From: Christiangramia sabulilitoris
GTDB taxonomy: Bacteria; Bacteroidota; Bacteroidia; Flavobacteriales; Flavobacteriaceae
Reading direction: 5' to 3'
Length of the DNA: 64,000 bases
NCBI RefSeq assembly: GCF_007050985.1
Contig: NZ_VHSF01000001.1
Coordinates: forward strand, 806,001 to 870,000
Positions 19,937-33,141 of the stretch are shown piece by piece (the first letter of the stretch is position 1; the number at the start of each line of letters is the position of its first letter). Made by a program: the position numbers and the translations under genes. The notes beneath the pieces were generated by a model that searched no databases, was not told where the DNA came from, and worked only from the letters and a program-made list of their open reading frames with translations.

Positions 19937-22321
19937 TTGAATAAAAAATTGAAAATCCGCTTTTTAGCCTTACTGCTAATATTTCTATCCGGCAGCGATA
20001 TAATTTCTCAGGAACTTTATGTTTTAAACGGGGTAGTTACCGATGCTGCAAGTAATGAAACTCTTATTGGAGTCAACATTTTGGTACCTGAGGCAGGTAC
20101 CGGCGTTGTAACCAATGATTATGGCTACTATTCCCTGAAACTTCCAAAGGGAGATTACAAAATCGAAATATCTTACCTGGGCTACCAGAGTTTACAACAA
20201 AATATAACTCTCGATACTAATAAGAAACTGGATTTTCAACTTGCCGAAGCATCTGAAAGTCTGGAGGAAATTGTTATCACCAGTGATATTGAGGGTTTAA
20301 ATATAAGAAAGCCGGAAATGAGTGTGAATAAACTTTCCATAACCACGATTCAGAAGTTACCGGTAGTTTTTGGAGAAGTGGATGTGGTGAAATCACTTTT
20401 ACTGTTGCCGGGTGTCTCTAATGCCGGGGAGGGTTCTTCCGGATTCAATGTGAGGGGTGGTGCTGTGGACCAGAACCTCATTTTGCTGGATGAAGCCACA
20501 ATTTATAACTCATCTCATTTATTCGGTTTATTTTCTGTTTTCAATCCCGATGCAATCAAGGACCTAAAATTATACAAAGGTGGAATTCCTGCAAAATACG
20601 GCGGTAGAGTTTCTTCTGTTTTAGATATCTATCAACGCGATGGTAATAGTAAGAATTTTAAAATGCAGGGTGGTATTGGTGCTGTGTCCAGCAGATTACT
20701 GGCAGAAGGTCCAATTGTTAAAGATAAAGGCTCTTTCCTGGTGGGTGCCAGAAGCTCATATGCACACTTATTTTTAAAACTAACAGATAATGAGAATTCA
20801 GCCTATTTTTATGATCTTAATACTAAGCTAAGCTATAATCTGGACGACCGTAATAAACTACTGCTCTCAGGTTATTTTGGGCGTGATGTCTTTAACATAA
20901 GTCAGAATTTCGAAAATACCTATGGTAATGCGGTTTTAAACCTAAGATGGAACCATATTTTTTCTGATAATATTTTCACCAATCTTTCGGTTATCTATAG
21001 TGATTACTATTATGGCCTAAACTTAAATTTTGTAGGTTTCAACTGGGACAGCGGGATCACCAATCTTAATATAAAGTACGATTTCAATCATTATATCAAT
21101 GATGCTCTGCAGTTAAAATACGGTATACAGAATACTTATTACGAATTCAACCCTGGAGAGATTGAACCCATTGATAGTGAATCTGGCATTAACTATTTCA
21201 AATTAACAAATAAATATGCATTTGAAAATGCTGTGTATCTGTCTGCGGAACATAGAATCAGTGAGAATTTTTCAGCAGAATATGGGGTACGCCTAAGCAA
21301 CTTTTTCAGACTGGGACAGGATGAAATAAATACCTATGAAAATAATGATCCTGTTTTTTATGACCCAGAAAGGGATATTTATCGTGAGGCAGATATACTG
21401 GAAACCGTAGAATCTTCCCGTAACGATATCCTGGAGAGTTACTCTAACCTGGAACCCAGAATAGCACTGTCTTATGCCCTGAATGACAACCAGTCGGTCA
21501 AGGCCAGTTATAACAGGATGGCTCAGTATCTGCACTTAATTTCTAATACCAGCTCTCCTACTCCTCTTGATGTCTGGGCTCCCAGTGGCGAATTTATAAA
21601 ACCCCAGATTCTCGATCAATATGCAGTCGGGTATTTCAGAAATTTCAAAGAAAATAGGTATTCACTGGAAGTCGAAAGCTTTTATAAGAATATCGATAAC
21701 AGGTTAGACTATATAGACGGCGCGAACCTAATTGCTAATAATGCGGTGGAACGAATTGTTCTTAGTGGAGAAGCCAGAGCTTACGGATTGGAATTATTAC
21801 TTAGAAAAAATAAAGGTAGGTTAACAGGATGGGCAGGTTATACCCTTTCAAGATCTGAGCAGCGTACACAGGGTAGAACTGCACAGGAGCCTGGAATAAA
21901 TGCCGGAGACTGGTATAGAACTAATTTTGATAAAACCCATGATCTAAGTATAACGGGAAGCTATGATCTGAATAAAAAATGGCAATTAAATGCCAACTTT
22001 ATTTATCAAACCGGGCTGGCAACTACCTTCCCGAATGCACAATACGAATATGAAGGTATTACAGTGCCGGTGTATGGGGAAAGAAACGGGGACCGCCTGC
22101 CGGCCTATCACCGGTTAGATCTTTCTGCTACCTATACGCCCGGAATTGACAAGGATAAAAAATTTGAATCATTCTGGAATTTTGGTATTTATAATGTATA
22201 CAACAGGCAAAATGCCTATTCAATAAGTTTCAGGGAGAATACAGATACAGGCCAAAATGAAGCAGTGAGATTATCCTTATTCGGTATAATTCCTTCGGTA
22301 ACTTATAATTTCAAGTTTTAA
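19937..22321 (+). CDS. TonB-dependent outer-membrane receptor with carboxypeptidase-regulatory-like domain
   Basis: The protein has 794 residues. After a signal peptide (ending SGSDIISQ) comes a CarboxypepD_reg-like domain (LNGVVTDAASNETLIGVNIL, ending QLAEASE near residue 108). The TonB plug follows (LPGVSNAGEGSSGFNVRGGA near 155-174) and then a 22-strand type barrel ending in F (SVTYNFKF). The start is TTG at 19937. A second in-frame TTG at 19949 gives a shorter signal peptide and is an alternative. The next gene starts at the base after the stop and encodes a DUF4249 lipoprotein, a standard pairing in this phylum. The imported substrate is not known. Confidence 0.93.
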   Translation: MNKKLKIRFLALLLIFLSGSDIISQELYVLNGVVTDAASNETLIGVNILVPEAGTGVVTNDYGYYSLKLPKGDYKIEISYLGYQSLQQNITLDTNKKLDFQLAEASESLEEIVITSDIEGLNIRKPEMSVNKLSITTIQKLPVVFGEVDVVKSLLLLPGVSNAGEGSSGFNVRGGAVDQNLILLDEATIYNSSHLFGLFSVFNPDAIKDLKLYKGGIPAKYGGRVSSVLDIYQRDGNSKNFKMQGGIGAVSSRLLAEGPIVKDKGSFLVGARSSYAHLFLKLTDNENSAYFYDLNTKLSYNLDDRNKLLLSGYFGRDVFNISQNFENTYGNAVLNLRWNHIFSDNIFTNLSVIYSDYYYGLNLNFVGFNWDSGITNLNIKYDFNHYINDALQLKYGIQNTYYEFNPGEIEPIDSESGINYFKLTNKYAFENAVYLSAEHRISENFSAEYGVRLSNFFRLGQDEINTYENNDPVFYDPERDIYREADILETVESSRNDILESYSNLEPRIALSYALNDNQSVKASYNRMAQYLHLISNTSSPTPLDVWAPSGEFIKPQILDQYAVGYFRNFKENRYSLEVESFYKNIDNRLDYIDGANLIANNAVERIVLSGEARAYGLELLLRKNKGRLTGWAGYTLSRSEQRTQGRTAQEPGINAGDWYRTNFDKTHDLSITGSYDLNKKWQLNANFIYQTGLATTFPNAQYEYEGITVPVYGERNGDRLPAYHRLDLSATYTPGIDKDKKFESFWNFGIYNVYNRQNAYSISFRENTDTGQNEAVRLSLFGIIPSVTYNFKF

Positions 22322-23131
22322 ATGAAAAAGATCACTTTATTATTACCGATATTCCTGTCATTTCTTTTCAGTTCCTGCGAAGAGGTTATTGATCTTGAGC
22401 TGGAAGAAAGCGAACCGAGACTGGTTATAGAAGCGTCTATACTTTGGTTTAAGGGCGATCCAGGCACTGATCAGACAATTAGACTATCAGAAACTTCCCC
22501 TTTTTATGACGATGAATTAAATCCGGTGGAAACTGCGGTTGTTAAAATAACTTCGGAAACCGGAGATATTTTCGATTTCACCTATACCGAAGATGGTACT
22601 TACAGGAACAATAATTTTGACGCTAAACTAAATGCATCTTATGAGCTGACTATTGAATACGAGGGACAATCTTACAAAGCGACAGAAAAGCTAATTCCTG
22701 TTACTAACCTGGAATTTGTGGAACAAACCGAATCTGGTGGCTTTAGCGGTGAAGATATTGAGATCAAAGCTTATTATAAAGATCCTGCTGAAACAGAAGA
22801 TTATTACCTATTTAAATTTTTCGAAGAAGATGTAAATTTGGAAATTTACGAAGATGAATTTACCAATGGCAATCAGATCTTTGGTTATTTCTCTAATGAG
22901 GATATAGAAGTGAATGATATAATTGAGATCGAAATGCAGGGTATATCAAAAAGATATTATGAATATCTATTTATATTACGTTCACAGGTGGGAAGTAATG
23001 ATGGAGGTCCGTTTGAAACTATGCCTGCCACGGTCAAAGGAAATATTGTTAATCAAACAAATCCTTCAGATTTTCCATTTGGATATTTCCGTTTGTCTGA
23101 AGTAGATTCCACCACCTATATAGTAGAATAA
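22322..23131 (+). CDS. DUF4249 family lipoprotein
   Basis: The protein has 269 residues with a lipoprotein signal ending in FLFSSC (Cys near residue 19). The body, beginning EEVIDLELEESEPRLVIEAS, matches the DUF4249 family, beta-rich outer-membrane lipoproteins that accompany TonB receptors of this type. It probably sits on the receptor as an accessory or capping subunit, by analogy with SusD. That is inference. The start immediately follows the receptor stop, so the two are co-translated. Confidence 0.88.
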   Translation: MKKITLLLPIFLSFLFSSCEEVIDLELEESEPRLVIEASILWFKGDPGTDQTIRLSETSPFYDDELNPVETAVVKITSETGDIFDFTYTEDGTYRNNNFDAKLNASYELTIEYEGQSYKATEKLIPVTNLEFVEQTESGGFSGEDIEIKAYYKDPAETEDYYLFKFFEEDVNLEIYEDEFTNGNQIFGYFSNEDIEVNDIIEIEMQGISKRYYEYLFILRSQVGSNDGGPFETMPATVKGNIVNQTNPSDFPFGYFRLSEVDSTTYIVE

Positions 23132-23353
23132 ATGAAGCATACAAACAGAGAAGTACTTACCAAAGGATTAAAATATCTTGCAGCAGCTTTACCCCTGGCT
23201 TTAATTGGACCTTCTATCCTTTTTTCTGCTTTTAACAATCAGGAAAGTCCGTGGTATATACCTGTACTCATAGTTGGAATAGCAGCCTTCGCAGGTTCAA
23301 TATTCCTAATGTTCAAAGGTATCATGACCATTGTAAAGGCATTATTTGATTAA
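23132..23353 (+). CDS. small two-TM membrane protein, DUF6095-like
   Basis: The protein has 73 residues with two hydrophobic helices (AAALPLALIGPSILFSAF and IPVLIVGIAAFAGSIFLMFKG). The pattern MKHTNREVLTKGLKYL..GPS..W resembles DUF6095 proteins of flavobacteria, as far as I can recall the family. The function is unknown. It starts directly after the DUF4249 stop and is probably the last gene of that operon. Confidence 0.65.
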   Translation: MKHTNREVLTKGLKYLAAALPLALIGPSILFSAFNNQESPWYIPVLIVGIAAFAGSIFLMFKGIMTIVKALFD

Positions 23354-23390
23354 TTTACACTGATTAAACCTTATCAAATTACCTCCCGGT

Positions 23391-23840
23391 TTACTCTATA
23401 GGAACCTGCTGATAAAAAAGTCCGGGCCCGTCACAACTCCACCAACTACTTAACAGCGTGGTTTTGCTGGGATCTAAATAAAGAAACTCTTCATTGTCTC
23501 CACTACAATTTTCTATGATATCACTTTTAATTGAATAATTAAGTAGATAAGCAATACCTTCATTACTATAATCTATTCTATAAGATCCTTCTGCCATAAT
23601 TTCCCTGTCTTCACTAATCCTTATTTTTGAAAAGGTGTTATTTGCATTAAAAATGTAATATTCCTGGTAGGCCATATCACTTCCCGTTATTTCTGAACCA
23701 ATAAAACGACCTGTCATTTTATACAATGTCCATTTTTGTGGAAAATTAATGATGGATAGATCCTGAGAGTCTATTTGGGCAGTATTCTCTGTACAGGAAA
23801 GGATGCTAAGACTAAAAAGTATAAGAATGAGTTTTTTCAA
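23391..23840 (-). CDS. small lipoprotein, lipocalin-like
   Basis: The protein has 149 residues. The signal MKKLILILFSLSILSC places the lipid-modified Cys at residue 16. The rest alternates short beta segments (KWTLYKMTGRFIG, EYYIFNANNTFSKIRI, EGSYRIDY, LDPSKTTLLSSWWSCDGPG), which looks like a small lipocalin-type beta barrel. I do not recognise a specific family. It is transcribed alone and is convergent with the DUF6095-like gene. Confidence 0.7.
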   Translation of the reverse strand: MKKLILILFSLSILSCTENTAQIDSQDLSIINFPQKWTLYKMTGRFIGSEITGSDMAYQEYYIFNANNTFSKIRISEDREIMAEGSYRIDYSNEGIAYLLNYSIKSDIIENCSGDNEEFLYLDPSKTTLLSSWWSCDGPGLFYQQVPIE

Positions 23841-24060
23841 GACATTGATCAGTTAGTGATTTCTATTACTAAGATGCCAGATATAGAAAATGGTTGCGTC
23901 TTAATTATCCAAATACTATATAAAATCTTGCTTTTCTATTACCCCAGTACTCCAAATCCCAATGCTTCGGGACGGGACGCTATCGGGCTTTACTTGTTCT
24001 CTCAAGAATATATTGCCTACTATTTAAGTTGATCTCTGGATCTGGTATTCGGGAACAAAT

Positions 24061-24091
24061 AACCCCCGGCATCTGGTGATCACGGGGGTTT
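24061..24091 (-). terminator. second hairpin beyond the rRNA operon
   Basis: AACCCCCG / CGGGGGTT arms separated by 14-15 nt, located after the first terminator in the direction of rRNA transcription. Probably a backup terminator. Confidence 0.6.
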
Positions 24092-24102
24092 GAGTTATGG
24101 GT

Positions 24103-24140
24103 ATAAAAAAACCCCTTCAGAGATCTGAAGGGGTTTTCAA
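24103..24140 (-). terminator. rRNA operon terminator
   Basis: AAAACCCCTTCAGA / TCTGAAGGGGTTTT, nearly perfect, just beyond the 5S gene and followed by a T run on the minus strand. Confidence 0.9.
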
Positions 24141-24142
24141 AA

Positions 24143-24252
<110 letters not shown>

Positions 24253-24394
24253 AAAGGTAAGTTATAAGCCTCGAGCTTAAAACTGTCCTGATTACTCAGA
24301 ACTAATATCTTTGACATACTTAAGAAACAAAAAATAAGAAGAAGTGTAATACGCTTATAAAGTAAGCATTTGGCGGCTCTGAGGTTTTGCGGCC

Positions 24395-27180
<2,786 letters not shown>

Positions 27181-27406
27181 GCTTAATGCTCTAATCTATT
27201 CTAACTTACGCTAGAACAGAAGTATTATAATGTATTACTTATATTAAATATTTCTATCTAATAGTGTTCTCGTATTCTTTGTTTCTCAATATGTCAATGA
27301 ACTTTTTTCCTTATCTAGCGATATAACTTCGATGATCCTACAAACTAAAATGCTTACGCACCCTGGTTGTTTGTAAAAACTATACCCATCATATCTCAAG
27401 GAATCG

Positions 27407-27480
27407 TGGAGAATATCGGAGTCGAACCGATGACCTCCTGCGTGCAAGGCAGGCGCTCTAGCCAGCTGAGCTAATCCCCC
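27407..27480 (-). tRNA. tRNA-Ala (anticodon TGC)
   Basis: 74 nt in the 16S-23S spacer. GGGGGATTAGCTCAGCTGG begins the molecule, the anticodon loop CTTGCAC holds TGC between CCTGC and GCAGG, and GGTTCGACTCC is the T loop. It ends TCTCCA. It is the second tRNA of the spacer. Confidence 0.96.
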
Positions 27481-27486
27481 ATTTCT

Positions 27487-27570
27487 AGTTGGCAGTGTTC
27501 AGTATTCAGTACGCAGTCTTTCATTACTGCCAACTGCTCCTGCTTACTGCAAACTGGGTTACCCAACTTC
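27487..27570. repeat. CAGT-rich spacer repeat with inverted ends
   Basis: Between the two tRNAs, GTTGGCAGT and ACTGCCAAC form inverted arms around several CAGT copies (GTTCAGTATTCAGTACGCAGT minus its last base fits the pattern), followed by another degenerate arm near 27555. This type of GGCAGT/CAGT repeat is common in intergenic DNA of Bacteroidota. It is not part of either tRNA. Confidence 0.5.
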
Positions 27571-27653
27571 TAAAATTTCCTTTAGTTATTTCAAATGAAC
27601 TTCTTTTGTCTCAGGCATCAACCTTTGAACTTTCTAACCTTTAACTTTAAACG

Positions 27654-27668
27654 GCAAGCTTCGCTTGC
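27654..27668. repeat. small hairpin in the 16S-23S spacer
   Basis: GCAAGC-TTC-GCTTGC, a perfect 6-bp stem a few bases from the 3' end of tRNA-Ile. It may help processing of the spacer. It is short enough to be chance. Confidence 0.35.
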
Positions 27669-27672
27669 GTCG

Positions 27673-27746
27673 TAGTCTCAGGCAGACTCGAACTGCCGAC
27701 CTCTACATTATCAGTGTAGCGCTCTAACCAGCTGAGCTATGAGACT
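27673..27746 (-). tRNA. tRNA-Ile (anticodon GAT)
   Basis: 74 nt. The acceptor arm AGTCTCA pairs with TGAGACT, the D arm is TAGCTCAGCTGG, the anticodon loop CTGATAA holds GAT between CTACA and TGTAG, and the T loop is GTTCGAGTC. It is the first tRNA after 16S, the usual order. Confidence 0.96.
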
Positions 27747-27901
27747 GTCCATAAACAGTTTCAAGTTTAAAAGTCTTCAAGTTTTAAAGTATAGCTACTT
27801 TACAACGTTTAACTTTCTCACTTTTTACTGCTATTAATCGAATTGACGATAAGAATCAAGACCAAATTGGCCTAGCTGAACTTCCCTTTACTAATTGTCG
27901 C

Positions 27902-27919
27902 TTGCATGTAAACATGCAA
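27902..27919. repeat. hairpin just beyond the 16S 3' end
   Basis: TTGCATG-TAAA-CATGCAA, a perfect 7-bp stem with a 4-base loop within 10 nt of the mature 16S 3' end. It may be part of the processing stem of the precursor. Confidence 0.45.
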
Positions 27920-27925
27920 AGCTCT

Positions 27926-29455
<1,530 letters not shown>

Positions 29456-29714
29456 GTTAAATCTTAAATATATTCAACAACTACTAAAGAAATTGCTCAG
29501 TATGACTTTTTCTAGTCTTAATTCTTATACACTTGATCTTATTTATCGCTAAATAAAATCCTTGTCAATTCAATATTTCAATGAACTCAATTGGTCTCCC
29601 AATCTGTCTTAGTTAAAACCTGAGGATTCGAACCCCTTCTTTATCGCCCCGTCTGGCGGTTTCTCTTAATTTCAGTCTGTTTTTGTGAACTGTTGCTCTG
29701 TCTCAAAGCGGGTG

Positions 29715-29742
29715 CAAATATACAACGCTTTTTCTTTACCAA
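29715..29742 (-). promoter_or_regulatory. rRNA operon promoter, copy nearest 16S
   Basis: On the minus strand TTG, exactly 17 nt, then TATATTTG, followed by CACCCGCTTTG. This is a full match to the Bacteroidota consensus TTG-N17-TAnnTTTG. Transcription would start near 29709, about 255 nt before 16S. Confidence 0.75.
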
Positions 29743-29847
29743 CCAAAACTTTTTTAATAAAATTTTTAGTTTGTTTTAAAAGCTTCAAAGTCAATCTCTC
29801 AACTCCCATCTACCCTTATGAACATCGCTTTGTTTCCAAAGCGGGTG

Positions 29848-29875
29848 CAAATATAAAACGACTTTTGCTCTCCAA
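29848..29875 (-). promoter_or_regulatory. rRNA operon promoter, middle copy
   Basis: TTG-N17-TATATTTG, again followed by CACCCGCTTTG, so the match extends beyond the -7 element. It lies 133 bp upstream of the first copy. Confidence 0.75.
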
Positions 29876-29966
29876 CCAAATAAAAACTAAAAAGATTTTA
29901 TTTAATTTTTGAAGCGCGTTTCAATACTACCCTCAATGAACTTTCGCCTTGCTCTCAAAGCGGCTG

Positions 29967-29996
29967 CAAATATACACCTGAATTTTGATTACACAA
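29967..29996 (-). promoter_or_regulatory. rRNA operon promoter, distal copy
   Basis: TATATTTG followed by CAGCCGCTTTG on the minus strand. A TTG lies 19 nt upstream and a GTG at 17 nt, so the -33 element is weaker than in the other copies. Confidence 0.6.
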
Positions 29997-30146
29997 CAGT
30001 TTATTTAAACTTTGATCACTTTTGTATTAATCCTACTTTTTTAATCAAAACACAGCGAATTCAGCAGCAATAAGCAGATATTCCATGTAAATAAAAAGGG
30101 GAAAGAGATTCAATAAAATGAATTCAGTAATTACCAGGATGAATAA

Positions 30147-32117
30147 TTACAGAAAAAGATCCCAAACCAGGCCAAATCGGACTAAAAAATCGGTAAACGG
30201 ATAGCCCGGGGCGGAGAAATTGTTATTCCCGTCTACGAGGTCATTAAAGTGTTGCAGCTTAAAAAAGATCCTTGCCTTATCTACTTTGGCGTTAAAGAAG
30301 AAGTCCACTACCGGAAATCCTCCCAATTCCTGAGTATTCTGCACATAAAATTCAGCCAGGACAGGATCATAGGCATTCATATTATAGGCAGTAAAATACT
30401 TCAAAGTAAAACCAGTTTGTAAATACAGGGCATTATCAAACCAATAGTCCTTATAATATACCGAGTTCCTGGTAGTAAGTTCAGGAACATTTAAAACCCC
30501 CGCCCCATCAAGAACATTTTGATACATTATAGTATTATAGGAGCCAAACAAGCCCAGGTCAAATTCTTTCTCAGCCTTCAGCTTTAAATATCTAACCTGG
30601 CTGCCAGACTGGAAAGGTTTAACCGCCCCTTCATCATCGAGACTGAAATAGGTATAATTTTCAATTTGAGATAAGGCAGCGTACAGATCAAAGAATTTCT
30701 TAGAGTTAATATCAACGAATAATCTTTGTGAGACTTCATTATCAAAGTTATTCTGCCAGTTATAGTTTATATAATCACTTTGATACAAAAGAAAATTAAA
30801 ATTTGGAGCGGCACTGTTCTGGTTAATCCCAAAGACCACCTGATTTTCCCTGTCAATTGAATAGGCTGCGGTAGCTTCGAGATTATTTCCGGTAAATTCA
30901 TCACCAAGGTTCAACCTTGCATCTGCAGCAATCTGAAAACCTCCCAACTTTTTCGAATAAGACCCTCCTACATGCAGAAGATTTCCGTTTAGCCTGTTCC
31001 CGATGGTATCGCCCGGCCGGATATAAACTGAATTATACCCATAATTATAATTAGTGTGCCCGGCTTTGAAAGATAGCTCGCCGGTGATATTGTTGGAAAA
31101 GTTTAACGATGCCTCGTTGAATAGCACCTCGAGCCGGGTTTCATCCCTCAACTGCGTAGCCTCAAAAGATTCTCCAAAAATTTCATTTTCGGCAGATTCC
31201 TGCTTAAAAAAATACTTCTTGTAACTAAAATCGAAGGTATGGCCTAGGCTAAGTTTATTCAGGGAATCGCTTACGTTAGTTAGCACATATTCCTGGTCCA
31301 GAAAAAATCTTTTTCCGAATAATGTACTTTCGGCGTTTTCGAAGTTAACATCCAGAACCGAGCGATCATCAAATTCAGGTTCTTTATCTATATACTGGGC
31401 AATAGCCTGTTCACTTAAACCACCATTTTCTTCATTCAATAGATCCTGGGATACAAAATGTCCCCTGGCATGGTAACGCCGGTTATCTGAGTCATAACTA
31501 AATCCCATCCTCAGATTTCCCGTACTGGTGAGTATATGCTGATATTTCCCTAAAGCCCTGGTTCCTTTATAAGCGATGAACATATTAAGATTCCGGGAAG
31601 TATTAATGGTAAAAAATGCATCCAGCTGTTGCCCCTGCTCGGGAACTGTTTTGAAATACAATTCTGTCCACGGGGTAGGAACATGATAATAGTTAATATC
31701 CTCCACTTCCATAAAATTAAAATGACGGGCCCGTGAGCCAAACTCAGGAAATACCTTATTATAATCTTTTCGCAGGCTTAAGCTATTATAAGTTTGACCC
31801 GAATTCGAAAAAGGAAGTAATTCAAAGGTATCCTCTCTAAGGTAATTGAATTTATAGTCATCTATAATCGTTAGCGTGGTATCTAAATGAGTGGTATCGT
31901 TTTTGAAAGAGATGATTTTATAAAGCTCAACAGGAGGAAGACTGTCTTTTCCAATTTTCTGAGGCTTACGGCGGGCATCTTCTCTGAGGTCCTCTGAATC
32001 TAAACCTGAATTTACCCGTCTTTCTGATGGCAGTGGTTTCACAGGCTTATCTGGCACCTGCGCATAAATTAAGGAAGAACAACCCAGAATTAGAAGAAGA
32101 AAAAGAAAGTTTTTCAT
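30147..32117 (-). CDS. putative outer-membrane porin (Porin_10-like)
   Basis: The protein has 656 residues from the ATG at 32117, which opens a clean signal peptide (MKNFLFLLLILGCSSLIYAQ). An ATG 20 codons upstream would add another hydrophobic stretch and is less likely. The mature part starts with a proline- and charge-rich linker and continues as many amphipathic beta strands, ending VRFGLVWDLFL with a terminal hydrophobic residue typical of outer-membrane barrels. The family is widespread in Bacteroidota and its transported substrates are unknown. It lies downstream of the SusCD operon but is separated from it by two terminators. Confidence 0.8.
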   Translation of the reverse strand: MKNFLFLLLILGCSSLIYAQVPDKPVKPLPSERRVNSGLDSEDLREDARRKPQKIGKDSLPPVELYKIISFKNDTTHLDTTLTIIDDYKFNYLREDTFELLPFSNSGQTYNSLSLRKDYNKVFPEFGSRARHFNFMEVEDINYYHVPTPWTELYFKTVPEQGQQLDAFFTINTSRNLNMFIAYKGTRALGKYQHILTSTGNLRMGFSYDSDNRRYHARGHFVSQDLLNEENGGLSEQAIAQYIDKEPEFDDRSVLDVNFENAESTLFGKRFFLDQEYVLTNVSDSLNKLSLGHTFDFSYKKYFFKQESAENEIFGESFEATQLRDETRLEVLFNEASLNFSNNITGELSFKAGHTNYNYGYNSVYIRPGDTIGNRLNGNLLHVGGSYSKKLGGFQIAADARLNLGDEFTGNNLEATAAYSIDRENQVVFGINQNSAAPNFNFLLYQSDYINYNWQNNFDNEVSQRLFVDINSKKFFDLYAALSQIENYTYFSLDDEGAVKPFQSGSQVRYLKLKAEKEFDLGLFGSYNTIMYQNVLDGAGVLNVPELTTRNSVYYKDYWFDNALYLQTGFTLKYFTAYNMNAYDPVLAEFYVQNTQELGGFPVVDFFFNAKVDKARIFFKLQHFNDLVDGNNNFSAPGYPFTDFLVRFGLVWDLFL

Positions 32118-32185
32118 AAAGATCAAATCACCCCACAAAAATATAATAATAAACCAAAGAGGCAGAAAGATTCCCAAAACAAAAA

Positions 32186-32207
32186 AACCACCCCGATTGG
32201 GGTGGTT
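32186..32207 (-). terminator. second terminator after the SusCD operon
   Basis: AACCACCCC / GGGGTGGTT stem with a 4-base loop, followed on the minus strand by a run of seven T. Confidence 0.8.
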
Positions 32208-32273
32208 ATTAAACGAATTAAAAAACCCGTTATTATTTTGGAGTTTATCTCAATTTTAAAATTATGAATAGAA

Positions 32274-32296
32274 AAAGGCCGGAGAATCCGGCCTTT
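32274..32296 (-). terminator. first terminator after the SusCD operon
   Basis: AAAGGCCGGA / TCCGGCCTTT perfect stem with a 3-base loop, 20 bp beyond the lipoprotein stop on the minus strand. Confidence 0.88.
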
Positions 32297-32315
32297 TATC
32301 ATTCAAATAAAATTT

Positions 32316-33122
32316 CTATTGTCTTGTGTAAGTTGCCGTAGCACTATCACCAAAACCGTTAGTCCAATTGATCGTAAGCGTTCCATCTTCATTTACCGTT
32401 CCGTCAAGAACAATGGTAGAACCAAAAGCATCTTGCCAACTTCCACTAAGGGAATCACACACGTCTATAAACTCACCTTCCGTTTCAAAAGTGTATCCAT
32501 ATCCAGAGTACCATTCGATATAAACACCAGCAACACCATCACTAATAACATATTCCAGGTCTGAACCTTCTTTTTTCTCAATTGAAACAGTGTAGGCAAA
32601 TCCATCAACCGTTGGGAAACCAGTACCAGCATCAGTTGATGCTCCAGTGCTACTTACTTGATATATCCCCGCTAAATCTGAAGGACATTTCTTAAAGAGA
32701 TTCAAAGAAAATTTATTTCTCGTATCCACAGAATCACCACCTTCTACACCTTCCAGATTAACAACCACAGTTGTAGTAGTTAAATCTGGTATAGCATCGA
32801 AATTTCCGGTAACCACAATACTACCCACATATGATCCTGCTGGAATTACGGCTTCTGTTATTGAATATTCAGCAGGAGACGCAGTTGAACTTTCGTCTAC
32901 AGAATAATTGATTGTACGATCACTAGTAGATACTGTTGTAACAGTAACAGGAATCTCGAAAGTCGATCCCTCCGCTGGAACAGGAAGTGTTCCGGAGGAA
33001 GCTTTAAAATTAACAGCGGTCAAGCCATTTTCGTTATCGAAAATGATAGGCTCGTATTCACAGGAAACCAATACTACCATTAATAACAGTAGTGCCGGTA
33101 TTTTATTAATAATTTTTTTCAT
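32316..33122 (-). CDS. surface-type lipoprotein of the SusCD operon
   Basis: The protein has 268 residues. The signal MKKIINKIPALLLLMVVLVSC gives a lipid-modified Cys at 21. A Calx-beta or fibronectin-like domain follows (residues 35-135, FEIPVTVTTVSTSDRTINYS, IPAGSYVGSIVVTG), then a C-terminal beta domain with LAGIYQVSSTGAS and GTVNEDGTLTINWTNGFGD. It resembles the variable third lipoprotein found after SusCD pairs, which often binds the ligand at the cell surface. The ligand is unknown. It lies 19 bp after susD in the same operon. Confidence 0.75.
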   Translation of the reverse strand: MKKIINKIPALLLLMVVLVSCEYEPIIFDNENGLTAVNFKASSGTLPVPAEGSTFEIPVTVTTVSTSDRTINYSVDESSTASPAEYSITEAVIPAGSYVGSIVVTGNFDAIPDLTTTTVVVNLEGVEGGDSVDTRNKFSLNLFKKCPSDLAGIYQVSSTGASTDAGTGFPTVDGFAYTVSIEKKEGSDLEYVISDGVAGVYIEWYSGYGYTFETEGEFIDVCDSLSGSWQDAFGSTIVLDGTVNEDGTLTINWTNGFGDSATATYTRQ

Positions 33123-33141
33123 GATATAATTTTTATAAGAA

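Larger units (their letters stand above)
23841..24142. other. gap between the small lipoprotein gene and 5S rRNA
   Basis: About 300 bp without a gene. The right half holds the two rRNA operon terminators. A GC-richer patch at about 23960-23995 (ATGCTTCGGGACGGGACGCT) shares ATGCTTCGGGA with the repeat region near 49010. Nothing else stands out. Confidence 0.5.
29456..30146. other. rRNA operon promoter region and porin 3' gap
   Basis: About 690 bp without a gene. From 29456 to about 29708 is the rRNA leader. Three copies of a promoter-like repeat follow at about 29707, 29840 and 29959. The remainder up to the porin stop is A/T-rich with no further signal that I can name. Confidence 0.6.

Noticed and set aside
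29707-29980. The three AAAGCGG-type repeats as a CRISPR array or attachment site
   Set aside because: Copies are short, spaced 118-133 bp apart and coincide with promoter consensus on the rRNA strand. They do not behave as CRISPR repeats.
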